A stretch of DNA of 64,000 nucleotides from Halanaerobium sp. MA284_MarDTE_T2 (GCF_003337245.1 NZ_QPJE01000011.1:1-64000), one strand, 5' to 3'. Shown: positions 53,517 through 62,070, numbered from the stretch's first letter. Translations and numbers: made by a program. The notes: generated by a model not told the origin, from the letters alone.

Positions 53517-53625
53517 ATTATTCTATAAGACTGGGAGTTTTTGAAGATTAATATGTTAAAAATAACTAAAAATATGCGGGAATATGGTAATAGTAGAATT
53601 ATTAAAAAATAAATTTAGATAATAG

Positions 53626-53654
53626 TTGACAGAAACATATAAGAATGCTATACT
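53626..53654 (+). promoter_or_regulatory. Promoter of the cold-shock gene
   Basis: TTGACA (53626-53631), 17 bases, TATACT (53649-53654). The 5' leader of about 55 bases contains GATGGA and TCCATC, which can form a hairpin just before AGGAGG, as often found in csp mRNAs. Confidence 0.82.
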
Positions 53655-53718
53655 GTTGGAGATGGAGAAAAAAAATAAGTAAGATTTCCATCGTTAAAAA
53701 ATAGGAGGAATTTATTTA

Positions 53719-53922
53719 ATGATTTACACAGGAACAGTAAAGTGGTTTGATGGGAAAAAAGGATTTGGATTTATTGAAAGAGAAGATGGAGACGACGTGT
53801 TCGCACACTTCTCAGCAATTGAAGAGGAAGGTTTCAAAAATCTTGACGAAGGTCAGGAAGTAGAATTTGAAATCGTGGAAGGCGATCGCGGCCCACAAGC
53901 TGCTAATATCGTTAAATTATAA
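53719..53922 (+). CDS. csp: Cold-shock protein (CspA family)
   Basis: 67 residues, a single cold-shock domain with both RNA-binding motifs, KGFGFIE and DVFAHFS. It is an RNA chaperone that melts structure in mRNA. Codon use differs a little from its neighbours (GACGACGTG, GGCGATCGCGGC), as is common in highly expressed csp genes. AGGAGG precedes the ATG. It has its own promoter and terminator. Confidence 0.96.
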   Translation: MIYTGTVKWFDGKKGFGFIEREDGDDVFAHFSAIEEEGFKNLDEGQEVEFEIVEGDRGPQAANIVKL

Positions 53923-53954
53923 AGCAAGTTAAAGTTTTATAATATAGAAACAGA

Positions 53955-53987
53955 AACCCTGATTGCGTAATGTAATCAGGGTTTTTT
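53955..53987 (+). terminator. Terminator of csp
   Basis: AACCCTGATT…AATCAGGGTT followed by a T-run. Confidence 0.9.
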
Positions 53988-54121
53988 GTTGATAGAAAAA
54001 GTTTTTTAGAAGATTAATATTCAAAATTCAGCAGTGTTAAACTGCCGGATCAGTTCAAAATTTCTTTGAGTTTAAAATTTAGAATAGATAAAAATTCGGC
54101 TTTATATAGAAAGGTTTTAAT

Positions 54122-55927
54122 ATGAATAAAAAAGAGATAATTAATTTAGCTGTAATTGCACATGTTGATGCAGGTAAATCAACTCTGGTGGATGCCTTTT
54201 TGAATCAGAGTGGAGTCTTTAGGGAAAATGAAGAAGTTGTTGACTGTGTAATGGATAGTAATGATTTAGAGAGAGAAAGAGGAATTACCATTTATTCTAA
54301 AAATTGTGCCATAGAATATAATGGTGTAAAAATAAATATAGTTGATACTCCAGGCCATGCTGATTTTTCTTCTGAAGTGGAACGAGTTATTAAAGCAGTT
54401 GATTCTGCTATTTTGATTGTGGATGCTTCTGAAGGGCCAATGCCTCAGACAAGATTTGTTCTAAAAAAATCCTTGGAAAAGGGTATTAAACCGATTGTAT
54501 TTATTAATAAAATAGATAAAAATAATGAGCGAGCAGAAGAAGTTAAAGATGAAATACTTGATCTGTTTATTGATTTAGCTGCAGATGATGAGCAGTTAGA
54601 ATTTCCAGTTATATATGGTATTGCAGTTGAAGGAAAAGCATTTTACAATCTTGAAAAAGAAAGTGAGGATCTGACTCCTCTTTTTGAAACTATTATTGAT
54701 AATATAAATATCTATCCGGATTATGATGATAAACCACTGCAGATGCAGGTTTATGATCTTGCTTATGATAATTATCTTGGCAGAATAGGAATTGGTAGGA
54801 TATATCAGGGCAGGATTGAAGATGGACAGCAGGTTGATATTTTTAAAAGAGACGGAACTATAAAAAGAGGTAAAATAACAAAGCTTTCTGTATATGAGGG
54901 ACTTAAACAGAATTCCGTTGAAACAGCATATAGTGGAGATATTGTATCAGTAGCAGGTATCCCGGATATATCGATAGGTGAGACGATCTGTGAGATTAAT
55001 AATGTTATTCCTATGCCGATGATAGAAATTGCAGAACCCACACTTGCTATGTATTTTCTGGTTAATGATTCTCCATTCGCCGGTCAGGAAGGGGAATATC
55101 TTACTACCCGTCATTTAAAGGCTAGACTAGAAAGAGAACTTGAAGTAAATGTTGGGCTCAGGGTTAAAAAAGCAGAAAGTGCAGAAGCTTTTAAAGTTTC
55201 TGGTAGAGGAGAACTTCACCTTTCGATACTGCTGGAAAACATGAGGAGAGAAGGGTATGAAGTTTCTGTCTCCAAACCTGAGGTTTTGATGAAAACAATA
55301 GATGGACGAAAAAATGAACCAATAGAGAAAGTTATTTTGGAGGTGCCTGAAAAATATTCAGGAACAGTAATTAATAAGCTTAACCAGAGAAAAGGCTTAA
55401 TGCAGTCAATGCTGCCGGAAAATGATTATATTCGTTTAGAATATATGGTGCCTACAAGAGGTTTAATTGGTTTTCGAAGTGAATTTATAAACGATACTCG
55501 AGGTGAAGGAACTTTAATTAGATCTTTTGCCAGATATGAACCTTACAAAGGGAAAGTACCACAACGTCAGAACGGTGTTTTAATTTCCAATCAAGCTGGG
55601 ACAGCAATGAGTTATGCCCTTTCCAATCTTGAAGAAAGAGGAGAAATTTTTGTTGAACCAGGTACTAAAGTTTATGAAGGTATGATTATAGGTCTTCACA
55701 ATAGAGATAATGATCTAACAGTAAATCCATGTAAAAACAAGAAACAAACCAATATGCGGGCTTCTGGTTCTGATGATAATATCAGCCTTGCACCGGCTAA
55801 AAAGTTTACACTGGAGACTGCTCTAGAATTTATTGATGATGATGAATTAGTTGAAATTACTCCGGAAGCAATAAGGCTGAGAAAAAAGATACTCAATGAA
55901 AAGATGCGTTTAAGAGATAACAAATAG
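54122..55927 (+). CDS. typA: Ribosome-associated GTPase TypA/BipA
   Basis: 601 residues, the standard TypA length. G1 [11 protein letters not shown]2 ERGITI, G3 DTPGHAD, G4 NKID, then EF-G-like domains and the TypA-specific C-terminus ([24 protein letters not shown]-like [14 protein letters not shown]). It binds the ribosome and assists assembly and translation under stress or cold. Its position after csp fits a cold-related pair, although csp has its own terminator. AAAGG lies before the ATG. Confidence 0.97.
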   Translation: MNKKEIINLAVIAHVDAGKSTLVDAFLNQSGVFRENEEVVDCVMDSNDLERERGITIYSKNCAIEYNGVKINIVDTPGHADFSSEVERVIKAVDSAILIVDASEGPMPQTRFVLKKSLEKGIKPIVFINKIDKNNERAEEVKDEILDLFIDLAADDEQLEFPVIYGIAVEGKAFYNLEKESEDLTPLFETIIDNINIYPDYDDKPLQMQVYDLAYDNYLGRIGIGRIYQGRIEDGQQVDIFKRDGTIKRGKITKLSVYEGLKQNSVETAYSGDIVSVAGIPDISIGETICEINNVIPMPMIEIAEPTLAMYFLVNDSPFAGQEGEYLTTRHLKARLERELEVNVGLRVKKAESAEAFKVSGRGELHLSILLENMRREGYEVSVSKPEVLMKTIDGRKNEPIEKVILEVPEKYSGTVINKLNQRKGLMQSMLPENDYIRLEYMVPTRGLIGFRSEFINDTRGEGTLIRSFARYEPYKGKVPQRQNGVLISNQAGTAMSYALSNLEERGEIFVEPGTKVYEGMIIGLHNRDNDLTVNPCKNKKQTNMRASGSDDNISLAPAKKFTLETALEFIDDDELVEITPEAIRLRKKILNEKMRLRDNK

Positions 55928-55985
55928 TTTTTAAAATAGGAGATAGAAAGAAAAATTATAATTAAATAAATTATTTGATAAAGAT

Positions 55986-56017
55986 AATACAGGTAGTTTA
56001 AAACTGCCTGTATTTTT
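55986..56017. terminator. Bidirectional terminator between typA and the FlhB-like gene
   Basis: AATACAGGTAGTTT…AAACTGCCTGTATTTTT. The stem overlaps the TAA stop (55998-56000) of the minus-strand gene. Confidence 0.8.
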
Positions 56018-56321
56018 CGTCCAGACTATAGACAAAAGAAAGAATTTCAGCTATTACGCGGTATAGATCTTCAGGAATTTCTTCACCAATATCAAGTTTG
56101 GCCAGTACTTCGACAATATCTGAGTCATTTTTGATAGGGATATTTTCTTCTCGTGCTTTTTTTAAAATTTTTTCTGCTATACTGCCTTTGCCACTTGCAA
56201 TTACTTTTGGAGCACTATCTTTATTTTTATTATATTTTAGGGCAACGGATTTTTTATCTTTTATGCTGTTTTTAGCTGTATCATTATCTTGATTTATATT
56301 TGAATTATTTGCAGAAGACAT
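55998..56321 (-). CDS. FlhB C-terminal domain-like protein (YlqH type)
   Basis: 107 residues corresponding to the cytoplasmic C-terminal part of FlhB/YscU. ALKYNKNKDSAPKVIASGKGSIAEKILKKAREENIPI is the typical region, but the autocleavage NPTH motif is absent (NKDSAP in its place). The last part LAKLDIGEEIPEDLYRVIAEILSFVY is standard. Stand-alone FlhB-like proteins of this kind occur in many Firmicutes; their role is unclear. It follows the FliK-like gene by 100 bases on the minus strand. Confidence 0.88.
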   Translation of the reverse strand: MSSANNSNINQDNDTAKNSIKDKKSVALKYNKNKDSAPKVIASGKGSIAEKILKKAREENIPIKNDSDIVEVLAKLDIGEEIPEDLYRVIAEILSFVYSLDEKYRQF

Positions 56322-56421
56322 ATTTTTAGCTCCTTTAATCTAAATAATAGATTTTTGCATAAATCAGAACAGGTGTTTCAATAAATATTTTTGCATTTTA
56401 AGAAATAAAAATTAGCTGAAG

Positions 56422-58002
56422 TCAGATTTTAACATCAATATGTGTATATTTATTTGCTTCAAATTGAATGTTATTTAATTCATTGAGTACAAGCTCATTA
56501 TAAAATTTATTTCCATCAATATTTTTATCCGCATCTTCTAAAACATCTATACTTAAACTTTCCAGGTGATAATTAATTTTATTTAAGCTGGTTTTTAAAA
56601 GCTCTATATTGGCATCTATTATTTCAGCGGCAGTTTCAGATTCTGCAAAAAATTCTCCACTTATTGTACTTCCTTCAATACTTATATTACTCTGAATAAA
56701 ACCCAAATTTTTCAGCTCTATAATAAAAGTTATTTTAAAAGCGCTTTTAGAATCCATTTCAGTTTTATTTCTGTTTGAATCTTCTATTTTTAAATAAAAA
56801 GGTTTAAGGTTTTTGTTATCTGCTATCTGTACAGGTATTTCTAAAGCTAGAAGAGCAGGATTGAGTTCCTGATTTTTTTCTAGATTAATTATTTTTTCTC
56901 CCAGTATTATTTCAGCTGCAGTTTTTTCTTCTCCATGTTCAGCAATTCTATTTAAAAGAGAAAAAATCTCTCCTTTTTTTTCCGATATAAGTTCCAGCTG
57001 TTCAGCTATTTGGGCTGGTGTATTATTTAATTTAATACTGAGATCATTTTTGCTGATTGGATTTTTTAGATTTTCATTTGAGGTACTCAGTATTTCATCT
57101 TTAATGTCTGTATTTTCTGCTAAAAAGTAAGTTTTATGCTGTGAAAATTTATCCATAATGATTTTTGTTAAATTTTCTGTAAGCGGGATATTATTTTTTT
57201 TCATAAATAAAAGTGATTTGATAGTAAGTAGTTTTTCATTACTGCTAAAATTATTATTATTTAAAAAGTCACTGAGAAAGTTAACTGTTCTGCTTTTAAA
57301 ATCACTACTTATCTTATCCCAGCTGGAAAGAACTATATTTTTTGTTTCTGTTTCCAGTCTGCTGATTGAATCTGCTAATTTGGGATTTGTGTTTTCCATA
57401 TTTTTGAGTAAGCTCTCTATCTGATCGGAATTATAATTTTTTTCTGAAAAAGTATTTCCATTTTGAATCGAATTCTGGCCCGAAATTTCTGTATTAACAT
57501 TTTCAAAAACAGATAAAAGTTTTTGTGAATCCAACTGAGAAAGTAGATTTTTTGTGTTTTCACTGTTTAATAAAGATGGTCTGTTTACAATGTTGTTCAA
57601 AAGGCTGCTCAAATTGTTCTGATGAGAAAAAATTGTCTTTAAGGCATTAATTATTTTATCTGAATATGGAAGAGTGCTCTTTTCTAAAAAAGCAAAAGCT
57701 TTAATAACAGAAAGTTTTTCTCCTTCACTATCTGCAGGATTTTGGGCGAGATAACTCAAGAGATTCTGCACAGTCTCTTCACCTAATGGCATTTCTAGTT
57801 TGGCCCAGCTGCTTAAAAGCATATTCTGACTTTCATCTTCCAGCGAAGCCAGCAGACGAAAGATTTCAGGCAGAAGTTGGGTTTCTGCAGTTTCTGTTTT
57901 ACCTTCATCTGTTGTAATGTTATCTGTGTTTAGTGCCTGTTTTAATATACCTATATCCACTTTTCTAATTGGCTGTAGAGACCCTAAATCCATAATTTTC
58001 AC
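56422..58002 (-). CDS. FliK-like hook-length control family protein (YlqG type)
   Basis: 526 residues of low complexity, rich in Asn, Ser, Leu and Lys. The N-terminal two thirds contain two similar helical blocks (about 45-130 and 205-290; compare SLEDESQNMLLSSWAKL with RLETETKNIVLSSWDKI), i.e. an internal duplication. The C-terminal 130 residues (FKITFIIELKNLGFIQSNISIEGSTISGEFFAE…) resemble the FliK C-terminal substrate-specificity domain. With the FlhB-like gene next to it, the pair matches the ylqG-ylqH arrangement known in Bacillus. The functional link with flagella is not proven. Confidence 0.8.
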   Translation of the reverse strand: MKIMDLGSLQPIRKVDIGILKQALNTDNITTDEGKTETAETQLLPEIFRLLASLEDESQNMLLSSWAKLEMPLGEETVQNLLSYLAQNPADSEGEKLSVIKAFAFLEKSTLPYSDKIINALKTIFSHQNNLSSLLNNIVNRPSLLNSENTKNLLSQLDSQKLLSVFENVNTEISGQNSIQNGNTFSEKNYNSDQIESLLKNMENTNPKLADSISRLETETKNIVLSSWDKISSDFKSRTVNFLSDFLNNNNFSSNEKLLTIKSLLFMKKNNIPLTENLTKIIMDKFSQHKTYFLAENTDIKDEILSTSNENLKNPISKNDLSIKLNNTPAQIAEQLELISEKKGEIFSLLNRIAEHGEEKTAAEIILGEKIINLEKNQELNPALLALEIPVQIADNKNLKPFYLKIEDSNRNKTEMDSKSAFKITFIIELKNLGFIQSNISIEGSTISGEFFAESETAAEIIDANIELLKTSLNKINYHLESLSIDVLEDADKNIDGNKFYNELVLNELNNIQFEANKYTHIDVKI

Positions 58003-58137
58003 CCTATAATAAAATATTATAAAAATAAACTTCTACTTTAAACTTTCGCGATATTTTGTTGAAATCCTTTTTCAATGTTGTATACTAATAGAGAAAGAAG
58101 ATAAATTAAGCAGGAGGTAATAATATTGCGGTGAATA

Positions 58138-58383
58138 GTGCATTTGTATACAGGTAGTGGTAAAGGAAAGACTACTCCAGCAATAGGTCTGGCATTTAGG
58201 ATAGAAAATATTGATATAGAACAGTATGGTCTTGACTGTTTTATTGTCAATGAACCTGAAGAAAAAGACAGTAAAGCTGCTCCTCGGGGCTTAAAAGAAG
58301 TTAGGCTAGCCGTATATTGAAAAGTGGAGATTAAACATTTTTATCAGCAGGGTATTAAAGCTTGTGAAGGTATAGAAAAGTAG
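58138..58383 (+). pseudogene. cobO/btuR (corrinoid adenosyltransferase) relic
   Basis: Begins HLYTGSGKGKTTPAIGLAFR, the P-loop start of CobO. It jumps directly to ENIDIEQYGLDCFIVNEPEEKDSKA…GLKEVRLAVY, a mid-protein segment, meets a TGA at 58318-58320, and continues in frame with EIKHFYQQGIKACEGIEK, the CobO C-terminus, to TAG 58381-58383. At least two internal deletions have removed more than half of the usual 170-190 residues. AGGAGG at 58112-58117 is the old ribosome site; no good start codon remains. It is non-functional. Confidence 0.85.
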
Positions 58384-58421
58384 TGGAGATAAATTTAATT
58401 TTAAAAAAGGGGGTAAAATAT

Positions 58422-58655
58422 ATGGGAAAGTGCTGTGGAAACTGTTCATGTGGACATAATGATAAACAAGTTGTGGATTATATGGTACAGTATAAATTAA
58501 ATTATTCAGAAACTAAACTCAGCAGAGATGAATTGGAAAAGAAATTACTTAGTATTGATGCTGTAGATCAATTTGAACTTGCTAAAGAACAGCTGGTTAT
58601 ATATTTTGATGATAAGCTCATTTCTCCAGAAGAAATTAAAAATATTTTGATTTAA
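58422..58655 (+). CDS. Small Cys-rich hypothetical protein
   Basis: 77 residues from ATG 58422, with AAGGGGG upstream. The N-terminus has a Cys cluster, MGKCCGNCSCGH, that could bind metal or an Fe-S cluster. The rest alternates helix and strand (LSRDELEKKLLSIDAVDQFELAKEQLVIYFDDKLISPEEIKNIL), reminiscent of a small HMA-like fold without its CxxC. I do not know the family. It follows the cobO relic by 38 bases and probably stands alone now. Confidence 0.65.
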   Translation: MGKCCGNCSCGHNDKQVVDYMVQYKLNYSETKLSRDELEKKLLSIDAVDQFELAKEQLVIYFDDKLISPEEIKNILI

Positions 58656-58684
58656 TTTATAAAATAATCCTTATTAGATAAATT

Positions 58685-58780
58685 TTGATATAGATAGAGA
58701 AATATGCTATATTATGTTATAGAAGTTAGGCACTAGAAATCCTGACGGAATTGCCCTCACGGATGAATAGTGCCTAATTT
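58685..58780 (+). ncRNA. Candidate small hairpin RNA with its own promoter
   Basis: TTGATA (58685-58690), 17 bases and TATATT (58708-58713) would start transcription near 58720. TTAGGCACTA (58726-58735) pairs perfectly with TAGTGCCTAA (58768-58777). Inside, ATCC/GGAT, TGA/TCA and GG/CC continue the stem, with a symmetric GAA/GAA internal loop, ending in AATTG. TTTT follows. I know no RNA family of this form. It may also be a plain terminator or a palindromic repeat. Confidence 0.4.
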
Positions 58781-58806
58781 TGAAGTAATTAAATATTACT
58801 TTAAAA

Positions 58807-58959
58807 TTATTCTTTTTCCTGGTTCTCATACTTATTAAGTACCATCTTCATACCTTCTTCCATTAAATCATTAGCATTGCAATCTTTTTTTAGAGCTAAT
58901 ATTCTAATTTTCTTATATAATTCTTCATTTAAAGTAGTGTTGACTGATTTTCTTGGCAT
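58807..58959 (-). CDS. Small ribbon-helix-helix protein (CopG/Arc-like)
   Basis: 50 residues, MPRKSVNTTLNEELYKKIRI… ending …NKYENQEKE. The pattern K-S-V-N-T-T-L (beta-strand), two helices (NEELYKKIRILALKK; NANDLMEEGMKMVLNKY) is that of RHH DNA-binding proteins. Many are antitoxins or autoregulators. AGGAGGTG lies six bases before the ATG on the minus strand. It is divergent from the HD-domain gene, the two promoters overlapping, so it may repress both. No toxin gene is adjacent on its own strand. Confidence 0.8.
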   Translation of the reverse strand: MPRKSVNTTLNEELYKKIRILALKKDCNANDLMEEGMKMVLNKYENQEKE

Positions 58960-58979
58960 ACTGAACACCTCCTACAATT

Positions 58980-59022
58980 ATTATACTATATAGTTGACAA
59001 TATATCAATACAATAGTATAAT
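58980..59022. promoter_or_regulatory. Overlapping divergent promoters with operator-like repeats
   Basis: Plus strand: TTGACA (58994-58999), 17 bases, TATAAT (59017-59022), towards the HD gene. Minus strand: TTGATA (59008-59003), 17 bases, TATAAT (58985-58980), towards the RHH gene. ACTATATAGT (58985-58994) is a perfect palindrome, and ATAGTT recurs near 59025. A protein bound here would affect both genes. Confidence 0.75.
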
Positions 59023-59119
59023 ATAGTTAACTTATTTACTTTTTAAATATATAACAGTAATTTTGGACTTTAAACTATTAGATTTGACGGAACTATAAAT
59101 ATAAAAGGAGGTACAGATT

Positions 59120-59794
59120 ATGCTGACATTAAAAGATGTTAAAGAAAATAAAGATTTTAAACATATGATAAAACAGGCTAACAGCTATCTTTCGGAAAAA
59201 GGTTATACTGAACATGGATTTCGTCATGTAAATTATGTTTCAAAATATACTGAATTTATTCTCAGAGAGCTGGATTATGATGATAGATTGGTAGAGCTGG
59301 GAGCAATTACTGGTTATTTACATGATATTGGTAATATGTTCAACAGAAAACACCACGGAATATCTGGAGCCAATATTGTTTATACAGAACTAAGAAATAT
59401 AGGGGTACCTTTAGAAGAAATAACTGCAGTTACTACTGCAATTGCGAATCATGATGTAGATATCGGGAAAGCAGTTAGCCCAATTACAGCAGCACTTATT
59501 CTGGCTGATAAAAGTGATGCACATAGAACTAGGGTAAATAAAAAAGACTCTACTTTTATTCATGATAGAGTTAATCTTGCTATTCAAAACTCAGAAATAG
59601 AAGTTGATTCTGAAGATAAAACAATAACTCTAAAAATTGATTATGATTCTTCCATAAGTCAGGTTATGGACTATTTTGAAATCTATCTTTACAGAATGGA
59701 GATGTGTAAGGAAGCTGCTTCATATTTAGGATGTCGTTTTAGACTGCTGATAAATGATTTAGAATTATTGGGTCATGTAAATTACCAGGAGTAG
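59120..59794 (+). CDS. HD-domain phosphohydrolase
   Basis: 224 residues. HD signature: H in GFRHVNYVSKY, HD in GYLHDIGNMFNRKHHGISGA, and the downstream ANHDVDIG, AALILADKSDAHRTRV with the last Asp. These are the metal ligands of HD hydrolases, which act on nucleotides or cyclic dinucleotides. The C-terminal 60 residues (VNLAIQNSEIEVDSEDKTITLKI…) are less typical. AGGAGG is before the ATG. The divergent RHH gene probably regulates it. The substrate is unknown. Confidence 0.88.
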   Translation: MLTLKDVKENKDFKHMIKQANSYLSEKGYTEHGFRHVNYVSKYTEFILRELDYDDRLVELGAITGYLHDIGNMFNRKHHGISGANIVYTELRNIGVPLEEITAVTTAIANHDVDIGKAVSPITAALILADKSDAHRTRVNKKDSTFIHDRVNLAIQNSEIEVDSEDKTITLKIDYDSSISQVMDYFEIYLYRMEMCKEAASYLGCRFRLLINDLELLGHVNYQE

Positions 59795-59892
59795 TTTTAG
59801 CAGCGGTTTTAAAGACTGGGAAAATATATTTTAAATTTACTGTATGTTTTTGGTAGAAAAATATTATGATGAGTTTTTGCAGAAATTTTTTA

Positions 59893-59921
59893 TTGACAAA
59901 TCAAATTATTTTTGTTATTGT
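59893..59921 (+). promoter_or_regulatory. Promoter of the leucine T-box transcript
   Basis: TTGACA (59893-59898), 17 bases, TATTGT (59916-59921). Confidence 0.75.
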
Positions 59922-59952
59922 TATTAAAAATATTAATAAACTGATAAATGTT

Positions 59953-60183
59953 GAACAGGAAAAGTAATTATGCAATTTTCTTTTACAGAGAAGCAGGTAA
60001 GCTGAGAGCTGCTGAAGAAAGTATAATGAAAACTCACCTGAGAGTTCCAAAGCTGAAGGCTGATAAAAGCTGCTAGGGTTTGGCGTTATTGCTGATCGTT
60101 AATTCGGCAGTCTGTCTCAGCAGAAGGCAGGCTTAAGCCATCAAAGATGGTATCCCTTTTTTCTTTGAAAAAGGGTTTTTTAT
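59953..60183 (+). promoter_or_regulatory. T-box leader, specifier probably CUC (leucine)
   Basis: Opens AACAGGAAAAGTAATTATG, followed by CAGAGAAGCAGGTAAGCTGAGAGCTGC (stem I bulge region). The specifier region is ATGAAAA-CTC-ACCTG with CTC at 60033-60035; read one base to the left it would be ACT (Thr). The T-box is the variant AGATGGTATCCC (60146-60156) with TGGT for tRNA acceptor pairing. The terminator CCCTTTTTTC…GAAAAAGGG plus T-run (60154-60183) overlaps it, as expected for mutually exclusive structures. It controls the peptide-binding protein gene, 305 bases downstream. Confidence 0.82.
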
Positions 60184-60323
60184 TTTATATAGTAAATTAT
60201 ACTTTTACAGGAATGTAGATAAAATTTCTGGATTCATAATTTCCGACATCAATAAAATTTAACTTTACTGTAATAAAGAAGTCAGAAGGTAATTTTGTTT
60301 TATTTAGGGGGTGATAAGCAGAA

Positions 60324-60407
60324 TTGGCAAATTTAATTAATAATTTATTTATTAAGAAAATGAGTAAAGTAGTATTTAGAAAATTAGAAAATAATTATTT
60401 AAAGTAA
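60324..60407 (+). CDS. Possible 27-residue leader peptide
   Basis: An extended ribosome site (TTAGGGGGTGATAA, 60304-60317) is followed by TTG GCA AAT TTA ATT AAT…, a frame of 27 codons to TAA 60405. It is rich in Lys, Asn and Leu, including several Leu codons (TTA). It lies between the leucine T-box terminator and the binding-protein gene. It may be a real leader peptide or the relic of a gene start. The rest of 60184-60487 shows nothing. Confidence 0.25.
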   Translation: MANLINNLFIKKMSKVVFRKLENNYLK

Positions 60408-60487
60408 AGAGTATGTCAAGAACAAAATTTGTCAGATTAAAAAAATTAAAATAATTTTATCAGAAGAAGAGAGAAGGAGAGAATAAA

Positions 60488-61996
60488 ATGTGTAATTTTA
60501 AGAAAATTTCTATCTTTATTATTTTTGTAATTATGATGGCTGCTTTTAGCAGTGGAGTGTTTGCAAAAACTGTTACTATTGCAACTTCCAATGATGCACT
60601 GACACTTGATGCATATATGCTTAGTGAAACACCGACAAACTCTGTAAATCATATGATATCTGAACCGCTTACATTTTTCGATAAAGAGATGAACGTTATA
60701 CCAGGACTGGCAGAATCATGGGAAGCTGTAGATGATACCACCTGGATATTTAATCTGCGTAAAGGTGTAAAGTTTCATAATGGAGAAGAATTTACAGCCG
60801 AAGACGTTAAGTTTTCTATTGAAAGGGCCCAAAATCATCCCAAGTCACAGATGAAATCTTATGTAGCAGATATAGAAGAAGTAAATATAATAGATGAATA
60901 TACAATAGAATTCAAAACACTTTATCCGACACCTATTCTGGCAAGAAAGCTGCAGTCAGTAGTTATGTATTCTAAAGATTATACAGAAGCAAACACTGAT
61001 TCCCACATGCAGAATAATCCAGTTGGGACAGGACCATATATGGTTGAATCCTGGGAAAAAGATGAAGAAATGGTGCTGACATTTTTTGAAGATTACTGGA
61101 GGGAAAAACCTGAAGTAGATAGGGTTATACTGCGTCCGATTACAAATCCAGCGACAAGAGTTGCAGCACTGCTGAGCGGAGAAGTAGATATATTGATTGA
61201 TTTACCAGTACAGGATGTTGAAAATATAAAGGAAAATGGAGGTGTTGAAGTAATTACACTTCCTGATCTGCGACTTATCTTCCTTGGTATGGAAACAACT
61301 GAAGGTCCTCTGGCTGATGTTAGAGTTAGAAAAGCAATTTATCATGCGATTAATGAAGATGCCATAGTTGAACATGTAATGAATGGGCACGCATATCCAG
61401 CATCACAGTTTTTTCCAGAGTTTGTTTTTGGATATAATCCTAATATAGAAAGGCTGGAATATGATCCAGAAAAAGCCAAGGAACTTCTGGCTGAAGCAGG
61501 ATATCCAGATGGTTTTACCATACAGCTTGATTCTTCCAATGACCGTTATATAAATGACGGACAGACAGCACAGGCAGTTGCTATTCAGCTGGCAAGAGTA
61601 GGGATAAATGTGGAGCTTAATGTACAGACAAAATCTGCCCATTTTGATAAAGTGCTTTCTCGAAACACAGAGTTTTATCTTTTGGGATGGTCAACAAATG
61701 GTGATGGAGCAAGTGCTCTAGAAGCCCTGCTGCACACACCCGAAGGCAAATATGGACGGTTTAATCTTGGAGACTATAGCAATAAGGAGTTTGACAGATT
61801 AACAGAAGAAGCTGCTCAGACACTGGATCCAGAAAAAAGACTTAAACTTATGCAGCAGGCTGTTAAGATTGCAATGGATGATGTTGCACAGATTCCTCTG
61901 CATTTTCAGCAGCAGATATATGCTGTACAGAATTATATAGACTGGACACCAAGACCAAATAAATATTTGAAACCGTATGAAATAGGATTTAAGTAA
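60488..61996 (+). CDS. ABC transporter substrate-binding protein, family 5 (oligopeptide type)
   Basis: 502 residues, DppA/OppA-like. Signal peptide MCNFKKISIFIIFVIMMAAFSSGVFA; the only early Cys is at position 2, so there is no lipobox. SBP_bac_5 signatures: VPGLAESW-like VIPGLAESWEAVDDTTWIF, LRKGVKFHNGEEFTAEDVKFS, NPVGTGPYMVESW and the VRKAIYHAINED block. It should bind peptides, possibly rich in the regulating amino acid. GGAGAG is before the ATG. A leucine T-box lies upstream; a close paralogue under an isoleucine T-box follows at 62812. No permease genes are within the window. Confidence 0.92.
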   Translation: MCNFKKISIFIIFVIMMAAFSSGVFAKTVTIATSNDALTLDAYMLSETPTNSVNHMISEPLTFFDKEMNVIPGLAESWEAVDDTTWIFNLRKGVKFHNGEEFTAEDVKFSIERAQNHPKSQMKSYVADIEEVNIIDEYTIEFKTLYPTPILARKLQSVVMYSKDYTEANTDSHMQNNPVGTGPYMVESWEKDEEMVLTFFEDYWREKPEVDRVILRPITNPATRVAALLSGEVDILIDLPVQDVENIKENGGVEVITLPDLRLIFLGMETTEGPLADVRVRKAIYHAINEDAIVEHVMNGHAYPASQFFPEFVFGYNPNIERLEYDPEKAKELLAEAGYPDGFTIQLDSSNDRYINDGQTAQAVAIQLARVGINVELNVQTKSAHFDKVLSRNTEFYLLGWSTNGDGASALEALLHTPEGKYGRFNLGDYSNKEFDRLTEEAAQTLDPEKRLKLMQQAVKIAMDDVAQIPLHFQQQIYAVQNYIDWTPRPNKYLKPYEIGFK

Positions 61997-62033
61997 TATT
62001 TATTTTAAAAATTAATGTAATACAATTGTTTTT

Positions 62034-62062
62034 CCAGGGGTTTAAAAAACCCCTGGTTTTTT
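62034..62062 (+). terminator. Terminator of the first binding-protein gene
   Basis: CCAGGGG-TTTAAAAAA-CCCCTGG followed by six T's. Repeat copy 4 is inserted eight bases after it. Confidence 0.9.
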
Positions 62063-62070
62063 GATTTTAA

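Noticed and set aside
58138-58320. A 60-codon frame as an intact small P-loop protein
   Set aside because: Three separate CobO segments are joined without the intervening domains, with a stop between the second and third. It is a relic.
59953-60183. The leaders at 59953 and 62408 as TPP or lysine riboswitches
   Set aside because: The AGTAA opening, the GAAA-codon-ACC specifier region and the TGGT-terminator overlap fit T-boxes; conserved TPP (CTGAGA) or lysine-aptamer blocks in proper order are not there.
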